Shown here in pieces: positions 43,815-54,130 of a DNA stretch of 64,000 nt. The stretch comes from Phoronis australis (Eukaryota > Phoronida > Phoronidae). Both the position numbers and the translations under genes were made by a program. The stretch lies in assembly GCA_002633005.1 (NCBI GenBank), contig NMRA01000262.1, positions 161,208 through 225,207 of the forward strand, written 5' to 3'. The notes beneath the pieces were generated by a model. That model ran no database searches. It saw only the letters and a program-made list of their open reading frames with translations, and was not told where the DNA came from. Position 1 is the stretch's first letter. Each line of letters begins with the position of its first letter.

Positions 43815-45110
43815 AGCATCTACGATTTTGAGATGAGGAACAAGTATGTTGACCCTACCGTCCAGAAGGGAGGAATTCAAGCGTTTTCAGGATGTTTGGA
43901 GATAGCAAAGGAGTCCAAGAACGAGTTGGATCTGGCCCTGGTTTGCCTGGAACTAGCCACCATGGATGGTTCAGAGCCACATACTTTGACGTTTAAGGCT
44001 CGACGTTTATGATTCGTGACGCTAATCGCAAAGTATTTCAGAGGTATCAAGTTTAGGCTCATCACCAAGCACTTTTCCATGACATTTCAAAATTTGCATA
44101 AAGGCATTCTCAGCGGTGCACTATTTCAGTCGTCCTGTTCATGTTAGCAGTGATCCTAGTGGTGAAACGTGCATCCAAAGAATGCAGAGGATGTCATTGT
44201 GCCAAGCCTTTCTTGATGATTTGACCATATCTGCAAACTTTGCTAGGATCTCCGGTTGGATGCTAAGAAATCTTGAAGAACTAAAAGGCTGGACAAGGAT
44301 GAAATTTAAAGTGGAAAAGTCCAGGAGTCTAGTTATTGGAAATTTAAACCTACATCATGTTTTCAAGCTGGGTGGTGAGAAGATTTCCTCAGTTGCGAGA
44401 AGTATTACGTGTTTGGCCTAGATATGTGACAGATCAATGAAAGACCAGAATAATATAAGAAACAGTCAGAATGCTGAAAGAAAGTATTCAAAGAATTCAC
44501 AAATCTGATATTCCAGCAAAATACAAGGCATGGTGCTAACAGTTCGTGTTCTTACCAAAGATAGAATGGCTTTTATCTGTGTATGACTTTCCTGTCTACA
44601 TTGGAGTGTCTATGTAATTCATTCATCAGGAAATGGTTAAGTTCCGCATAGTTTCTCCTCTGTAAGGGTTTTTCAAGGTTTGCCGCAGTCAGCATTCCTT
44701 TATTCTCTTTAGTAGAGGATTTTAAGGTCTCAAAAGTCAGCAACATGCTCACTCTCAGGGAACCCAAAGGCAAGTTGATCAAGACTATTGATGGCGAGAC
44801 GGAAATGGACGGCACAGGATGCTGAAGAAACAGCAGGTTAAGACTCAAAGACATCGTCGGTCCAGTTTGCAGAGGTGGACAAGGTCTAGGCACAGACCCT
44901 TTTAAGAGGCAGTCATCAGCCAGGGGAAAAGACAAGAGAGACATGGTGTCAGCAGAGGTTCGTAACGAGGAAGAAGAAGCAAGATACACCTGAGCTGCTG
45001 GTTTGAGAAAACAAAGAGGCTTGGACATTATGGGAAGAGGTTCTTAACAGAAAGATTTCATTGACAGATCTTAGATCCTTGGAGCAGCACCGTTTATTTT
45101 TTTAAAGAAC
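43815..45110 (+). pseudogene. Decayed non-LTR retrotransposon reverse transcriptase
   Basis: Plus-strand frames that together follow a reverse transcriptase of a family widespread in cnidarians and invertebrate deuterostomes. QKGGI lies at 43860-43877, then a strand where the usual Asp-Leu-Ala reads Glu-Leu-Ala. AFLDDL lies at about 44206-44223, in a different frame, followed by WTRMKFKVEKSRSLVI. Further matches follow with stops and frame changes through about 45100 (LKDQNNIRNS, TDLRSLEQHRLFF). The several frameshifts, stops and lost catalytic Asp mean it is dead. The 5' end is truncated. It lies in HINT3 intron 1, in antisense. Confidence 0.75.
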
Positions 45111-45774
45111 ATAAACTATTTAATTATTTTTACCGGATTCAACTCTCACAGATTTCATGAAAACAAATTAATTATGCCAAATGTAGATAGCAAATCGATC
45201 ATTTATTGGGACAGTGCCCTTACAAAGTCTTCAGCTAGGGACACCGAAAGCTCTTCAAGAAAAGATCCCCTGATGCCCCTGAGTAAGTGGAAGAGGAAAA
45301 TTATGTGACTGGTACAACTAGACCATCAGCTTGCAAACTCAAAGTTCAGGATAAATTTTTAATGGTCTTGATGAAACTGAGAATGAGATTGTCAAACATT
45401 GACCTTTATGTGGTGTGGTTTTAAACAATTTAAGACACAATTTTTTGGAAAGTATCCAAATAACATTAAAATTAATGATGCGTCCGAGTTATGAATACAG
45501 GTTCCCAGTTCTTTGCAAAAGCATAACCAAAGTTAAAGTACATATACATTGGAGCGTCTATGTCACACACAACATTCAAGAGTCTTGATACGTGTTGACT
45601 CCAATGGAAGTGTTTGTTTTTCAATGAAACAACTGCAGGAAGTTTCCAAGACTAAGTTTTTGTAGCAACATGACGAAGAGCTAGGAAACTTCATATTGCA
45701 ATGCACATGAGCCTCAATTCGGCAAACTTTTAAATACCCAATTCAAATCATATGACACATTAGCCAATGTTGTC
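45111..45774. other. Possible LINE 3' part and unannotated intron
   Basis: It may contain further decayed LINE sequence to about 45400. Nothing else recognised. Confidence 0.35.
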
Positions 45775-46955
45775 TATTCCATTTGATAACACGAACATGT
45801 CATCGTTTCTGTAATAAAAAACTTACTTACCAAATTTCATAACAATCCATCAAGAAACTTCAGAGAAACAGAGGTAAACGCAAAAAAATTGTATTGCCTC
45901 TAGGGGGTACAGCGTTTGTCGTATCCGTCTGAAAGTCGTCATCGTCCTCAGTCAACTTCATGTAAATAAACTTGGTAATTTTAAAAAATATCTTGTAGAG
46001 GATTTAGGATATATAGCCATGAGCATAAAATAAAACAAAACTACCACTAGGAGGCACCACAGTAGTTGAAGTCGTAGGCAAATCATCATTAGCCATTCTC
46101 TTCATAGTAGGAACATACATGCCAATGTTTACAATCATCCTTGGAGATGTTTGTTTGATAGAGCAGCGGATACCAAAAACAGACTCGAAAACAAATGGCC
46201 ACTAGGTGACGCAAAATACCTCGAATCCATCCAAAAATGTTTGTTAAATTTTGTGAAAATCTGTCGAGGACCTTTGAAGATACAGGGGCAAATGTAAAAA
46301 AACTAAAATTGCAACTAGGGGGCACACCAGTAGTCTGATCCGTCTGAAAATCATGGTTGTTTCTTGTCAACTTCATATAAATACACTAGCTAAATTTAAT
46401 AAAGATCCAGTAGAGCGTTTACGAGAAACAGCTATGGGTGCAAAAACAAACAAAACCGTCACCAGGAGGCACCACAGTAATTGAAGTAGTCGGAAAATTA
46501 TCGTCAGCTGCCCTCTTCACAATGAACACATATACCAATTTTCAATATCATCCTCAGAGTGATATGGTTGGTAACGGGGCACACACCAAAAACAGACTCA
46601 AAAACAGTAAAAATGGCAACTAGGTGGTGCAAAGTACCTCCGCAAATCCACCCGAAAATGGGAAGATAGCGTCATATCACTAATAAATGCCTATCTATCA
46701 AATATTATGAAAATCCAATGAGGACTTCCGAAGATGCAGAGATAAACATAAAATACTAAAAATACCACTTGGGGGAATACCGGCTTTCAGATAGGGCTGA
46801 AATTCGTCGACATCCGTCATCACTTTCCTAGGGAACACATCTGCCAAATCAAATCAAGATCATGACGGTATTAAGAAGATACAGCTGTAGATGCCGGATG
46901 ACAGACAGAGATGACGGGAATATGCACCCGCATATAAATATGTGGGTGCATAAAA
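45775..46955 (-). repeat. Repeat family A, copy 6 (reverse orientation)
   Basis: It ends at the right with ATGCACCCGCATATAAATAT, the family start in reverse. CTCF-like cores: GCCTCTAGGGGGTAC (about 45896-45910), ACCACTAGGAGGCACC (about 46042), GGCCACTAGGTGACGC (about 46197), GCAACTAGGGGGCAC (46311-46325). Confidence 0.8.
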
Positions 46956-48366
46956 AGATCGATTCAATATGGCCAACGAGCAGGCGAGTTTTTGCTTATT
47001 AAAATTAGTGGGACACTTAAAAATATGCTTCAAATTGTTTATTACAGGTATCAATGCTCAATGTATTGTTCATTAAGAGAAGACACAACCATTAAAGACA
47101 AATCAAACTATCTGATACAGGCAATACACCTCTAATTCCACAATGTACTCACCGATTAATGACAGGCACCGCAAGATCACGCTCTCATGCTCTTGAACTT
47201 CACACCAAGTGAAAATGACACAGTTGGTGAATGGTTAAAAGTTTTGTGCCATTCATTTGGGAGAGGCGCGAGTCCGAGAGGAGTTGTAATCAAGCACAGA
47301 GTTTTATTTCGGTTGGTTAGCTATGGCGTGGCACAAAAATGACTTCTCATACTTTTTTATATAAAAAAGAGCATATTCGCTCGAGTCAAATGAAAACATA
47401 GAAAATGGATGGACAGTCATGTGTATGTTGTAATGCATACTCGTTCCTAGAATATTGATAAGCTAATATTTACTTTTATAACCCTTGCCAAGATGTATCA
47501 CCGCTTACGTTGTTATTTTGATTTGAAATCGAGTACGTGTATTAGAAGCGCAATCTGTAGTTCCCATCATTAATCATTGAGTGAGATTTCGAATTTGCGG
47601 CATATTGCCTAAATCAGGTAGTTCCATTTGGAATTCTCTACCAGACACATTGGGGAGAGTCAATAAAGAGAAACGTGTGCGATTTATGGTAGTCTGGATA
47701 TAAAGTGTCTCGTTTCTTTGCTTGCTTCGGATATGAGCCAATTATTTTTAATTGTCAGTGATGATAGCTACCGGCTAATGTTTTATGATACTCTGAAAAC
47801 TGAGTATAAAGAATAAAAGCAAATTACCCTTGTATACTTTCTATATTCTCCTATGTTTTTGATTTGCTTTATGTGTTCGAGTGTGCTGGCACTTCCAACT
47901 CTTAAGTTATTTTATGGTACTTCTGACTTTAATAACCAATGTGCATTATTCTCTGTTTCTAGGGGAACTGTCCTAATGTCTGACTAACACTCTGAAGTTT
48001 CTTCATAGGAAAGGGGGTATGGTTACATTTTTGGGGTATTTTTTATAATTGGCAATAATGTTGATTCACGGGTGCGTCCCACGCTTTTTTGGGAGGAGGA
48101 GAATGTTGTGCTGGTCAACATCATTGGCCCATCGCTTTTTTTTTCTGAGGCATCTTATGTTCTCTGTATAAACTGGATATAAAAGAGGTGGCACCAGTGA
48201 TCGAACTTCTCTTCTACAAACCAGAACGCATCGTTGATGTTGAATTCCTGCATTTGTGTGCCGCTAGATTGAACCAAATGTTTTAATCATTAAGTACTCT
48301 TAGAAACCTAACCAGTGAACCTGTGTAATAATACAACCATAGTACATAACAGTGAGCGGCTGATGA
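46956..48366. other. HINT3 intron 1, no recognised feature
   Basis: No exon or repeat supported. A minus-strand stretch with donor-like G|GTGAGT near 47149-47154 has one open frame but no homology that I recognise. Confidence 0.4.
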
Positions 48367-49548
48367 GATAGGCAGTGACCACCGTCTCTAGCTGGCCCCA
48401 ATAGAGACGGTGAAGCTCCTACAGCAGCAGCTGGACAGGTGCGCATGCAGTGTCAAAAATGGCCAGTTGCCAATTTGGGCAATTAAACGAAGGACTCCTT
48501 GAAGACAAAGTTTGATTACGTAAGTATTTGTTTGAGTTAGAAGGAATTAAAGACATCGACGGATTCCTAAGGCTAAGTTGTCCCTCTATGCGCAAAAGAT
48601 ACTCATAACTTCATGTTTTTGTTGTAATCGTCAACATCATGTGTCCTTCATCTTTGTAGTACTAACCAAGATTACCCAACCCGCGAATTGAACCAGCGAC
48701 CCCCATAAAACCGGCGAGTGTGTTAACCATTCAGCTAGTAATCTAGGCAATTGCCCGTTAGCGAGTAACACAGTAATCATTGAGACCTGTTTCATCTTGT
48801 CACGAACCAGCACTTCATTTTATCGCTATTTTTCACAGTTACGTGTACCTCAGTTTTATACTAACAATGCGCCAACAAGTAAGGATCGATATCACAATCG
48901 TTTGTTGTATTTGGGAAGAAGATTAAGAAGAAGGTTCATATTCACCAGAACCACATATATATACAACATCTTTCTGTGGTGTCTTAAGATTTGTCAGTTT
49001 TATGGTTGCCGGGGCTGCTGACAATGTTTCAGCATGCAATCAGACCGTCTGGAACGAGCACACTTATGGGATCATATTCAAGCTTGAGTAGCTGACGTGT
49101 TTTAACTGGTGAGTACTTCTAGAGGCCTAGGCAATGACCATCGCCTATAGGCGCTCTGTACGCTGGAAGCTTTTCGGCGAATTATGCCTCACACCGACTA
49201 AACCATCAAAGTCACGTTGTTATAAATACCTTTTGCGCATAGAGGAACACCTTAGGAGGTTGTCGATGTGTTTAAGTCCTTCCAACTCGAACAAATACTC
49301 CCGTTATGAAACTTTTTCTTNGAGGCATAATTCGCCGAAAAGCTTCTGGCGTACAGAGCGCCTATAGCCTCTAAATCGCCTCTGCTTCGGGCCAACAGAG
49401 GCAATGGTCATTGCCTACTAGAGGCCAAGCTAGTGAACATGTAGGAATACAACACTTTGATCAGTGTTAGGCATAATTCGTTGAAAAGCTTCCAGCTTTC
49501 ACTGTCTCTAATCGGACCAGTTAGAGATGGTGGTCACTGTCTACTGAA
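48367..49548. mobile_element. 1.18-kb element with about 50-bp inverted ends, nested
   Basis: The left end (AGGCAGTGACCACCGTCTCT, then AGCTGG..AGAGACGGTGAAGCT) is mirrored at about 49495-49545 by sequence containing AGAGATGGTGGTCACTGTCT. The interior has AAGTATTTGTTTGAGTTAGA, a unit repeated inverted at about 49225-49300 and again at about 50850-51015. No transposase frame; it looks like a MITE-type element with related pieces around it. Confidence 0.65.
49128..49432. mobile_element. Nested inverted-repeat copy with N at its centre side
   Basis: ATAGGCGCTCTGTACGCTGG and AAGCTTTTCGGCGAATTATG recur inverted right after the single N at 49321. Outer ends CTAGGCAATGACCATCGCCT and AGGCAATGGTCATTGCCTAC are also related in inverted orientation. 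It is inserted within the larger element at 48367-49548. Confidence 0.6.
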
Positions 49549-50072
49549 GAGAGTGCCTGTTTATACCGTCGGAGGTCCTTAAGTCGTGAGTGCCCTAAAG
49601 TCGTGATATTCACAACATGATAATAAACAGTGAGTGAGTGGCTTCTTTTTTCAAATGTATCTTAAAAACACCATATTTCACTAATCCACTTTTTGTGCAT
49701 TTTCAGAATATATTTTTGAAAATATACATCGTTCAGATTTGCTCAAACACGCGCTCCAGGGGTAGCTTGAACAATGTATCAAAATGTCCCAGGGTTGATC
49801 AACTTTTGTAACGCCAAAGCAATAAAATACAGAGAGATAATTGAAACTGGGTTCTTAACCTTTTACGTAAACATCCTCATTGAAAACGTCTGTGCACATC
49901 GGAATTGGGTGCAGAACACCCAATATTATATTATAGTTTATTTCACTGGAGTCTACTTGCAAAACGTCAATGAGTAGTGACTGAGACACCCTAGAATAGA
50001 TAGACAGCTAATGGAAAACAAATTGAAAGTGCACACCAACATGTGATATTTAACTAAATCCTGTGTCAGTAC

Positions 50073-50153
50073 CTGGTACAAAATCACCGTATTGGAATCC
50101 TTGCCTTGGGCAATTTTGCAGAAAATGCAACCATTTTTTTGCTGAAGATCCAT
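50073..50153 (-). CDS. HINT3: HINT3-like gene, exon 1 (histidine triad nucleotide-binding protein 3)
   Basis: This is the first coding exon: ATG through CAG|GTACTG, 27 codons, ending in phase 0. It codes MDLQQKNGCIFCKIAQGKDS and on to ILYQ. CIFCKIAQGK matches the HINT-family N-terminal CxFCKI segment. Joined to exons at 43254-43137, 39941-39875 and 38990-38813 it gives 147 residues with every junction in phase. HINT3 proteins are HIT-superfamily hydrolases acting on aminoacyl-adenylates and nucleoside phosphoramidates. This one is shorter than human HINT3, lacking its long N-terminal extension. TTGTTCAG lies directly before the ATG, so an upstream non-coding or alternative first exon is possible. 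The gene spans 11.3 kb for 444 coding bases. Confidence 0.92.
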
Positions 50154-50158
50154 CTGAA

Positions 50159-50169
50159 CAACTTCCGCG
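50159..50169 (-). promoter_or_regulatory. ETS-type site just upstream of HINT3-like ATG
   Basis: CGCGGAAGTTG on the minus strand, 6-16 bp upstream of the ATG. ETS sites next to transcription starts are usual for housekeeping genes. That the start site is here is inference. Confidence 0.35.
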
Positions 50170-50457
50170 TTTTACACATTTGAACGCTTGGTGTCGCTAA
50201 ATTATTATAATCTCTACAGAAAAGTTGAACATGTAATGCATGATTCATAATGATAATATTAAAAAAAATAGGGACAAAATGTTCACCTAAATATTTTTAA
50301 AATATCTCTGTATGAATTTAATGTTTCGTAACTTGGTGTAAATGAATATAAGCACTACATTTATAGCCTCTAAACAGCGGTTAGTCGCCATATTTCTTTG
50401 GTAAGAGCAGTCGATTGTTAACCTTAGCTTGTTTACTGAATTACTTCTTTTTGTGCA

Positions 50458-50490
50458 GTGCAACCATCGACTACTATTTCTGTGTTAATG
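50458..50490 (+). CDS. Candidate 33-nt phase-1 micro-exon
   Basis: CTTCTTTTTGTGCAG on the left and G|GTAAGTTTCTC on the right bracket exactly 33 nt. In phase 1 it codes QPSTTISVLM, a Ser/Thr-rich peptide of the same length and phase as the receptor stalk micro-exons at 1265-4928. The flanking intron is not homologous to that array. It could belong to a plus-strand gene continued at 51361, or be chance. Confidence 0.35.
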
Positions 50491-51360
50491 GGTAAGTTTC
50501 TCTTACCTTTACATACTCTAATTTTCTCTTCGCTCATTGCCTTGAAATTCATTTGGGGCGCCCGTATCACCTGTTCCTATCTGGCTGTTGGCTGTTGTTC
50601 GTGCCAGACATCACGCTGTGAGAGCTGGGGACCATGAATCTGGTAGCTATTGTTGTGTTTTCAGATGCTGCCATAAATTTTAAGACTGTTTTCTCGTCCC
50701 AGCTGCGACAGAAGCACAAAAATTTCTTAAACTCTAGACAGTGCCATCATCTCTACTGAGCAGTAGAGACCGTTGTATTTCCATATTTAAAGGATCCTGC
50801 CCACTTGCCGGCTGTCAAGGAATCTCTCAATGAAAGGTGACTGAATGATAGTCAATGTCTTTAATTCCTTCCAACTTGAATAAATATTCCTGTTGTCATT
50901 TTTATTTGAGCTGAATGACTGCTCTAAAAAGTTTGGTTTGATTACGAGACTATTTGTTCGATTTGGAAAGAAATAGAGACACTGACAGCCTCCTAAGGTT
51001 TTCTCTCTGCGTGTAAACCTCTGGGCGGCCCGCCACTCTCCTTTTTGGCCCCACCACTCGTAAATCATGCCCAAATTGACAGCTACACACCTAATCGCGA
51101 TGGGGAAAACTTCAATGCCATGCAAATATTGCTGATAAAATTATCGCTAGTAAAATGATTGCTAATAAAAATGACTGCTACTAAAAATGATCACTAGTAA
51201 CAATGAGTAAGCACAAGTTACACGACACTTTTTGCCATTTGTGGACCGAACAGGAAAAACAATAATTTTATAATGGGATCTTGAATTGTGCTCCCGTTTA
51301 ACACAATCATTTAACCTCCTTTTGTACCTCGTCTCTGCCTGGTTCTCCGACAATGCACAG

Positions 51361-51447
51361 AAACTGAATACAACGTGGTACCAGGCAAAGACCTCGATAC
51401 GAATTTTTCTAAAATGAGAAAGCGCCAGTGGAGTGGATTGAGAAATG
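51361..51447 (+). CDS. Candidate 87-nt phase-1 exon
   Basis: A pyrimidine-rich tract and GCACAG precede it; G|GTAAGC follows. Of the three frames only phase 1 is open. It codes 28 full codons, starting TEYNVVPGKD and ending QWSGLRN, with a basic KMRKRQ segment and a tyrosine motif EYNVV. Length and phase are symmetric. The preceding exon could be the one at 50458. No family recognised. Confidence 0.4.
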
Positions 51448-51800
51448 GTAAGCTTTCTTTTTTATTATTTTATTGTGTCCGAGTTTACAAAAGATATTGT
51501 AGAGCAATGTGAACTATATTGCAATGCGTGACATTCAAAGGTTTAATCAACCATGTCCCTGCGCCAAAATGTTAATATTGAATGGAAACCAGTCTCAGAT
51601 TTGTCTGCATGGACTGGAGTACATCGTCTGCTATGCCGGCCAACGCCGATCCACTGTAACTGATTTATGTTGAGCAAGACAATACCAACGGAAGTTTCGT
51701 TATACGAATTAGTTTATTACGTCTTAAAAGTTCAAATATTTTTTGTTCTACGTTCGTCACATCATAGATAACTGAATTTAACATGGTTTTTATTTTTCAG

Positions 51801-51811
51801 ACCAACTGTAG
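51801..51811 (+). CDS. Candidate terminal coding piece of the same plus-strand gene
   Basis: TTTTTATTTTTCAG is followed by AC CAA CTG TAG. Joined in phase 1 to the exon at 51361-51447 this gives Asp-Gln-Leu-stop. It is a plausible last exon, supported only by splice site and phase. Confidence 0.3.
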
Positions 51812-52529
51812 CAGAAGAGGACACCAATATATGTTAAAATACTAAAACGTGGTTTAGTATCGACACTGGCCACAGTATTTAGGGCGGCTGCATTTTTGGT
51901 ATTGTAAAGTTTGTATAAAAATGTCATAGCGAAGCTGTATACATTATTCCAAGTTTATTGATCTGATATGGAAAGTTTTCAAAACTTGCTCAATTTCATT
52001 TACTAACCTTGAAACTAATCACATGAAAATTGCATTTGAGATAGGGGATACTTACCTGGAAACTTGTTTTGTTTCTTGGACTATAAAGTTTGATGAATTA
52101 TTTTTATTGTACACTGTTGTCGTGGGTCAGCTGAGCTTATTATTAGGATTTCTTTTATTTTTTTTTAGTTCAGAGCTCGGTACGAAATTATGTGACCCCT
52201 TCCTTTCATTTTATTTCAAAGTTTCGTTTTCATGCAGATGGGTTAAAATGGTGATGATACTTTCTGAACTTCAGAAACAGGCGTTACTGAATAATTTATT
52301 TAAGAGATATTATGTATATCACTACAAGGTAACATCATATTGTTTAAAATGTTTTTGTTATGAAGGGGATATTTTCTCTCTGTCAACCAACCAGATTCTT
52401 TGACAATGGTCACATGATTAGCAGCCTCAAGTATGACACCAGGTGAGGTACTCAACTGCCTCTACATCTGTGTCTATTTTGTGGCTTCATGGTCTGTAAT
52501 TTGGAGCTGATTTGACATCACCTGAGTTG
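51812..52529. other. Sequence without recognised gene
   Basis: It contains a 126-codon plus-strand frame (52023-52403) rich in Leu, Phe and Val. I regard it as chance: T-rich DNA, no homology, no splice context. Confidence 0.4.
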
Positions 52530-52660
52530 TAACATGCCTATGTAACATGCCTATGTAACATGCCTATGTAACATGCCTATGTAACATGCCTATGTAACAT
52601 GCCTATGTAACATGCCTATGTAACATGCCTATGTAACATGCCTATGTAACATGCCTATGT
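52530..52660. repeat. 13-bp microsatellite running into an assembly gap
   Basis: About ten perfect copies of TAACATGCCTATG, directly followed by Ns. The true array is probably longer. Confidence 0.97.
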
Positions 52661-52829
52661 NNNNNNNNNNNNNNNNNNNNNNNNNNNNNNNNNNNNNNNN
52701 NNNNNNNNNNNNNNNNNNNNNNNNNNNNNNNNNNNNNNNNNNNNNNNNNNNNNNNNNNNNNNNNNNNNNNNNNNNNNNNNNNNNNNNNNNNNNNNNNNNN
52801 NNNNNNNNNNNNNNNNNNNNNNNNNNNNN
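52661..52829. other. Assembly gap, 169 Ns
   Basis: A run of N between the 13-bp array and the interior of a family A repeat. Sequence is missing here, at least the rest of the array and the start of the family A copy. Confidence 0.99.
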
Positions 52830-53381
52830 TTTTTTTGCGCCCATGGCTGTATCTCCCAAACCGTTTGCAGGATCTTTACTAAATTTAGCTAGTGTATTTA
52901 TGTGATGTTGACAACGGACGATGACGACTTTAGGATGATTCTGACTACCGGTATTCCTCTAGTGGCAATTTTAGTATTTGCCTCTAGTGGCAATTTTAGT
53001 ATTTTACATTGACCTCTGTATTTTCTTCAGGTGTGTACTTTGTGTTACTTCGTGACTATGAAGGAAACGTTCCAAGTAGAAATTTGTTTCTGGCATTCTA
53101 ATGCTGTGCTAATCTCGTATGTTGGTAAATTTGTTTTTAATTCTATGTTTCTGTGGTGCTTTAAGCAACTTGTATATAGGATGTGCTTGTATTATGAAGA
53201 TTACTCACATTTTGCCCCTAGCCTATTGAGACAAGGACCATGCCTTTCCATTTTGCAAAGTACAACATACTACATATATGCCCTCTACTGGCCACTTTAT
53301 GGTACCAATAAACAACCCTAGAAGGATACCGTATGCGGTGCAATTGTGGGCGCATTTCAACGCTCTGCGTTGCTCTTGTTG
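52830..53381 (+). repeat. Repeat family A, copy 7 (5' part in the gap)
   Basis: It begins inside the sub-unit (GCGCCCATGGCTGTATCTCC) and ends GGGCGCATTTCAACGCTCTG then CGTTGCTCTTGTT, exactly as copy 2. A duplicated CCTCTAGTGGCAATTTTAGT occurs at about 52956-53002. Confidence 0.85.
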
Positions 53382-53724
53382 TGAATGTTTTTTACCTGGG
53401 TGAGACTCATTAAACTCACAGGTGATTGACTTGTTGTGAAACTCTTGATGCTATCTAGATTCTTTTTGACAAGTCTTTGTATTTCCAAAATTGTAGATTT
53501 TGATTCTGAAAAAGTAAATTTAGTCTGAAATTTGAAAGCCTTTAGAATTTGATGTCTGAATTCTTTACTAATCTTCTGTTAATTTTTCGTAAAAATTATC
53601 AAAAAAGAACAGTACATTGTTGTTGAAACGTTGAGAACAATAAGACGACCAATTTTGTGCGGTAAAAGTGTTCAAGATGAAAACTTAGAAATGCTGTTAC
53701 GTGTTATCATTTCTTTTTTGTTAT
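53382..53724. other. Sequence without recognised gene
   Basis: Unique AT-rich sequence between two family A copies; nothing recognised. Confidence 0.4.
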
Positions 53725-53924
53725 GTGGACGCATTATGCCGTCATCTCTGTCCGTCCGGCCGGCGTCCCGTCTGACGTCCGTTTGCCATCCGCTGCTCTA
53801 TCTCCAAAACGCTTTGACGTACGTTCATGGAATTTTGCACATATGTTCCTATCATGGATGGGACAGCATGAGCGAACTTTCGGACGGATCCGACTTCCAG
53901 TGTGCCCCCTAGTCAAGGCTTGGA
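53725..53924 (+). repeat. Repeat family A, copy 8 (5' fragment)
   Basis: Family start TGTGGACGCATTATGCCGTC through GTGTGCCCCCTAGT, where it breaks inside the CTCF-like core because a TTCCGCG-rich MITE copy begins. Confidence 0.8.
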
Positions 53925-54130
53925 ATTTTCCGCGGATACCGGATTTCCGCTTTTTTCTTTTATTCCCTCTGCGTATTTTCGTAATACTTCCGTGGAAAAA
54001 AAATCGGATATGCCATAAAATTATCGCGGCAAATTGGTTTCTCACTGCAGCGTTGCCGACGGCTCGAAAAGCGGAAACTGCTTTTTATGTTTCGGAAGAA
54101 CGAAAATTGTAATTGTGGAACACAGGCGCT
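53925..54130. mobile_element. Truncated copy of the GGCTTGGAA MITE
   Basis: CAAGGCTTGGAATTTTCCGC and the following 200 bp are about as in the complete element at 13993-14385. Similarity fades after about 54130, and no right-hand inverted end is found. Confidence 0.6.

Noticed and set aside
47100-47230. Minus-strand stretch ending G|GTGAGT, as an alternative first exon of HINT3
   Set aside because: One frame is open, but nothing matches the HINT3 N-terminus, and the exon at 50153 already supplies it in phase.
52023-52403. 126-codon plus-strand frame with a hydrophobic segment
   Set aside because: T-rich DNA gives Phe/Leu/Val-rich frames by chance. No recognisable domain, splice sites or repeat relationship.
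52629-52905. Frames running through the N gap
   Set aside because: They exist only because Ns are translated as X.
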